Below, piece by piece: positions 63,073 through 64,000 of a stretch of 64,000 nucleotides of DNA. Both the position numbers and the translations under genes were made by a program. Each line of letters starts with the position of its first letter. Position 1 is the first letter of the stretch. Source of the DNA: Clostridium sp. (lineage in GTDB: Bacteria; Bacillota; Clostridia; Clostridiales; Clostridiaceae); the NCBI RefSeq assembly GCF_018372875.1, contig NZ_JAHAIF010000011.1, positions 6,797 through 70,796 on the forward strand. Reading direction: 5' to 3'. The notes below the pieces were generated by a model, which worked only from the letters and a program-made list of their open reading frames with translations, was not told the DNA's origin and did no database searches.

Positions 63073-63104
63073 AGAGATTAGAAGCAATTCTAGTCTCTTT
63101 TTTG
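63073..63104 (+). terminator. Terminator of the accessory cassette
   Basis: An 11-bp perfect stem (one T-G), AGAGATTAGAA / TTCTAGTCTCT, with a GCAA tetraloop and six T. Confidence 0.9.
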
Positions 63105-63114
63105 TAGAAAAAAT

Positions 63115-63290
63115 TTAATGAATATAAGGAACATAATTGCAAATAATATTACTGCGAAGAAATATTAAAAGCAATTATGCTCCGTATTATGTAATACCTT
63201 TAGGACCTTTTTGAAGGTTCTATTAAGTCTACAGTATTAGTATTACAAAACCAAATTAAAAATATTCATTTTATTTTTAATTTGGTTATT
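63115..63290 (+). ncRNA. Structured intergenic region before the holin gene
   Basis: Three successive foldable elements. CATAATTGC/GCAATTATG (63132-63140, 63171-63179) has an inner AATATT pair. GTAATAC/GTATTAC (63191-63197, 63240-63246) encloses TAGGACCTT/AAGGTTCTA (63201-63209, 63214-63222). Last is a perfect 15-bp stem, AACCAAATTAAAAAT/ATTTTTAATTTGGTT (63249-63263, 63273-63287). No ORF is present. It could be a small RNA or a leader that delays holin expression. Confidence 0.42.
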
Positions 63291-63324
63291 ATAAAAGATT
63301 TTAAAAGAAAAGAGGTAAAGAAAG

Positions 63325-63744
63325 ATGGAAAGAATTTTTAACAGTATTAAAATGGGAGTTGCCTTTATAGGTACAATGTTTACTTGGTTGTTTGGTACAT
63401 GGGATACCGCATTAATGGTTTTAGTGTTTTTTATAGTACTAGATTACATTACAGGACTTGTTAGAGCTTACATAAATAAAGAAGTATCTAGTAATGTAGG
63501 ACTAAAAGGGATAGCTAGAAAGGCAGTTATCTTCGTAGTTCTTATTGTAGCAGTATTATTAGATAGGCTATTAAATACAGGTAACTGGGTGTTTAGAACA
63601 TTAGTATGCTATTTTTATATTGCTAACGAAGGAATAAGCTTATTAGAAAATTGTGCTGGTTTAGGATTACCAATACCAGAAAAATTAAAGGATGCATTAG
63701 CACAACTTAAGGAAGGCGAAAAGAAAGAGTTAAAACAAGAGTAG
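63325..63744 (+). CDS. Phage holin (TcdE/phi-LC3-like toxin-secretion family)
   Basis: 139 residues with three hydrophobic segments (about 8-25, 28-48, 68-85) and the family pattern LDYITGLVRAYINKEVSSNV, LKGIARKAVIF, NEGISLLENCAGLGLPIPEK. It makes holes in the membrane to release endolysin. AAGAGG upstream. Confidence 0.93.
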   Translation: MERIFNSIKMGVAFIGTMFTWLFGTWDTALMVLVFFIVLDYITGLVRAYINKEVSSNVGLKGIARKAVIFVVLIVAVLLDRLLNTGNWVFRTLVCYFYIANEGISLLENCAGLGLPIPEKLKDALAQLKEGEKKELKQE

Positions 63745-63764
63745 TCAAATAGGCTACTCTTTTA
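63737..63764 (+). terminator. Possible attenuator after the holin gene
   Basis: AAGAGTAG / CTACTCTT, 8 bp, with a 9-nt loop and TTTT tail; it overlaps the holin stop. Confidence 0.65.
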
Positions 63765-63790
63765 TTTTTAAATTTTAGGAGGAATGTAAA

Positions 63791-64000
63791 ATGAATAGAA
63801 TAGATTGTTACGTGGCGTATTTAAATAGAAAGAATGTAGAATTACCAGCACCTTGTAGTTCTTTAGAACAAGAATTATACGATTTATGCACTAATAATAA
63901 CATAGGAGTATCTTGGTATAATGGAACAGCAATTACAGGCAATAGCACAGAACCAACTACTTATGAAACAGGAATAGAATCAGCATTAATAAATGATAGA
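63791..64000 (+). CDS. Phage lysis-module protein (3' end outside window)
   Basis: 70 residues are visible from ATG 63791 (AGGAGG upstream), beginning MNRIDCYVAYLNRKNVELPA. No lysin motif is visible yet. By position it could be the endolysin or a small protein preceding it. Confidence 0.6.
   Translation, partial: MNRIDCYVAYLNRKNVELPAPCSSLEQELYDLCTNNNIGVSWYNGTAITGNSTEPTTYETGIESALINDR

Overview
The window is AT-rich, densely coded low-GC Firmicute DNA with Gram-positive ribosome-binding sites throughout. Its gene content (GalNAc-type PTS locus, giant secreted M60 mucin-protease-like protein, cytoplasmic molybdenum nitrate reductase cluster) points to Clostridium perfringens or a very close relative. 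This is inferred from families and codon style, not from a search.

Layout. Bases 1-33100 are chromosomal. They begin with the 3' part of a secreted SH3-repeat NlpC/P60 peptidase (2-1798). Next is an N-acetylgalactosamine locus (1888-10303): mannose-family PTS genes IIB-IIC-IID and a separate agaS-IIA-yajC unit on the minus strand, an AraC-type activator between them, and nagA, a membrane protein and a class II aldolase on the plus strand. After a decayed GxGYxYP-family pseudogene, a c-di-GMP-I riboswitch with a terminator precedes a 2452-residue secreted M60 metalloprotease (11218-18576) carrying four F5/8 type C and three NPCBM carbohydrate-binding domains. Then come a UbiA prenyltransferase, a tiny cysteine-containing ORF beside a structured hairpin element, a nitrate reductase/ferredoxin/flavoprotein/MobA cluster, an NADH oxidase, regulators (DeoR, Crp/Fnr), a HAD hydrolase, the tsaE-tsaB-rimI operon, an orphan ZnuA-like binding protein and tRNA-Trp(CCA).

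Bases 33100-64000 are the left part of a prophage integrated at the tRNA-Trp 3' end; its right end is outside the window. The order is integrase, ImmA, CI-like repressor, divergent early promoter, Cro-like and excisionase-like genes, Rha antirepressor, small early genes, replisome organizer, a phage sliding clamp, an NdpA-like protein, late regulators with a second tyrosine recombinase, HNH nuclease with a predicted cos region, P27-type small terminase, large terminase, HK97-type portal/protease/capsid, head fibre, connectors, siphovirus tail genes, pectate-lyase-fold tail spike, an accessory cassette, holin, and the start of one more gene.

The most notable signals are these. (1) A two-gene accessory cassette (62043-63060) with its own near-consensus promoter and terminator. 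A 63-residue membrane peptide ends, and its 277-residue partner begins, with the same Asn/Gln/Ser-rich motif; this resembles effector/receptor pairs that signal through shared amyloid motifs. (2) Two matched sites where the capsid and major tail genes end in CCC-stop, with an identically spaced CCCTAG/CTAGGG hairpin and a +1-frame extension encoding related peptides. These are predicted programmed +1 frameshifts. (3) A classic -1 frameshift site in the tail chaperone gene. (4) The c-di-GMP switch in front of the M60 protease.
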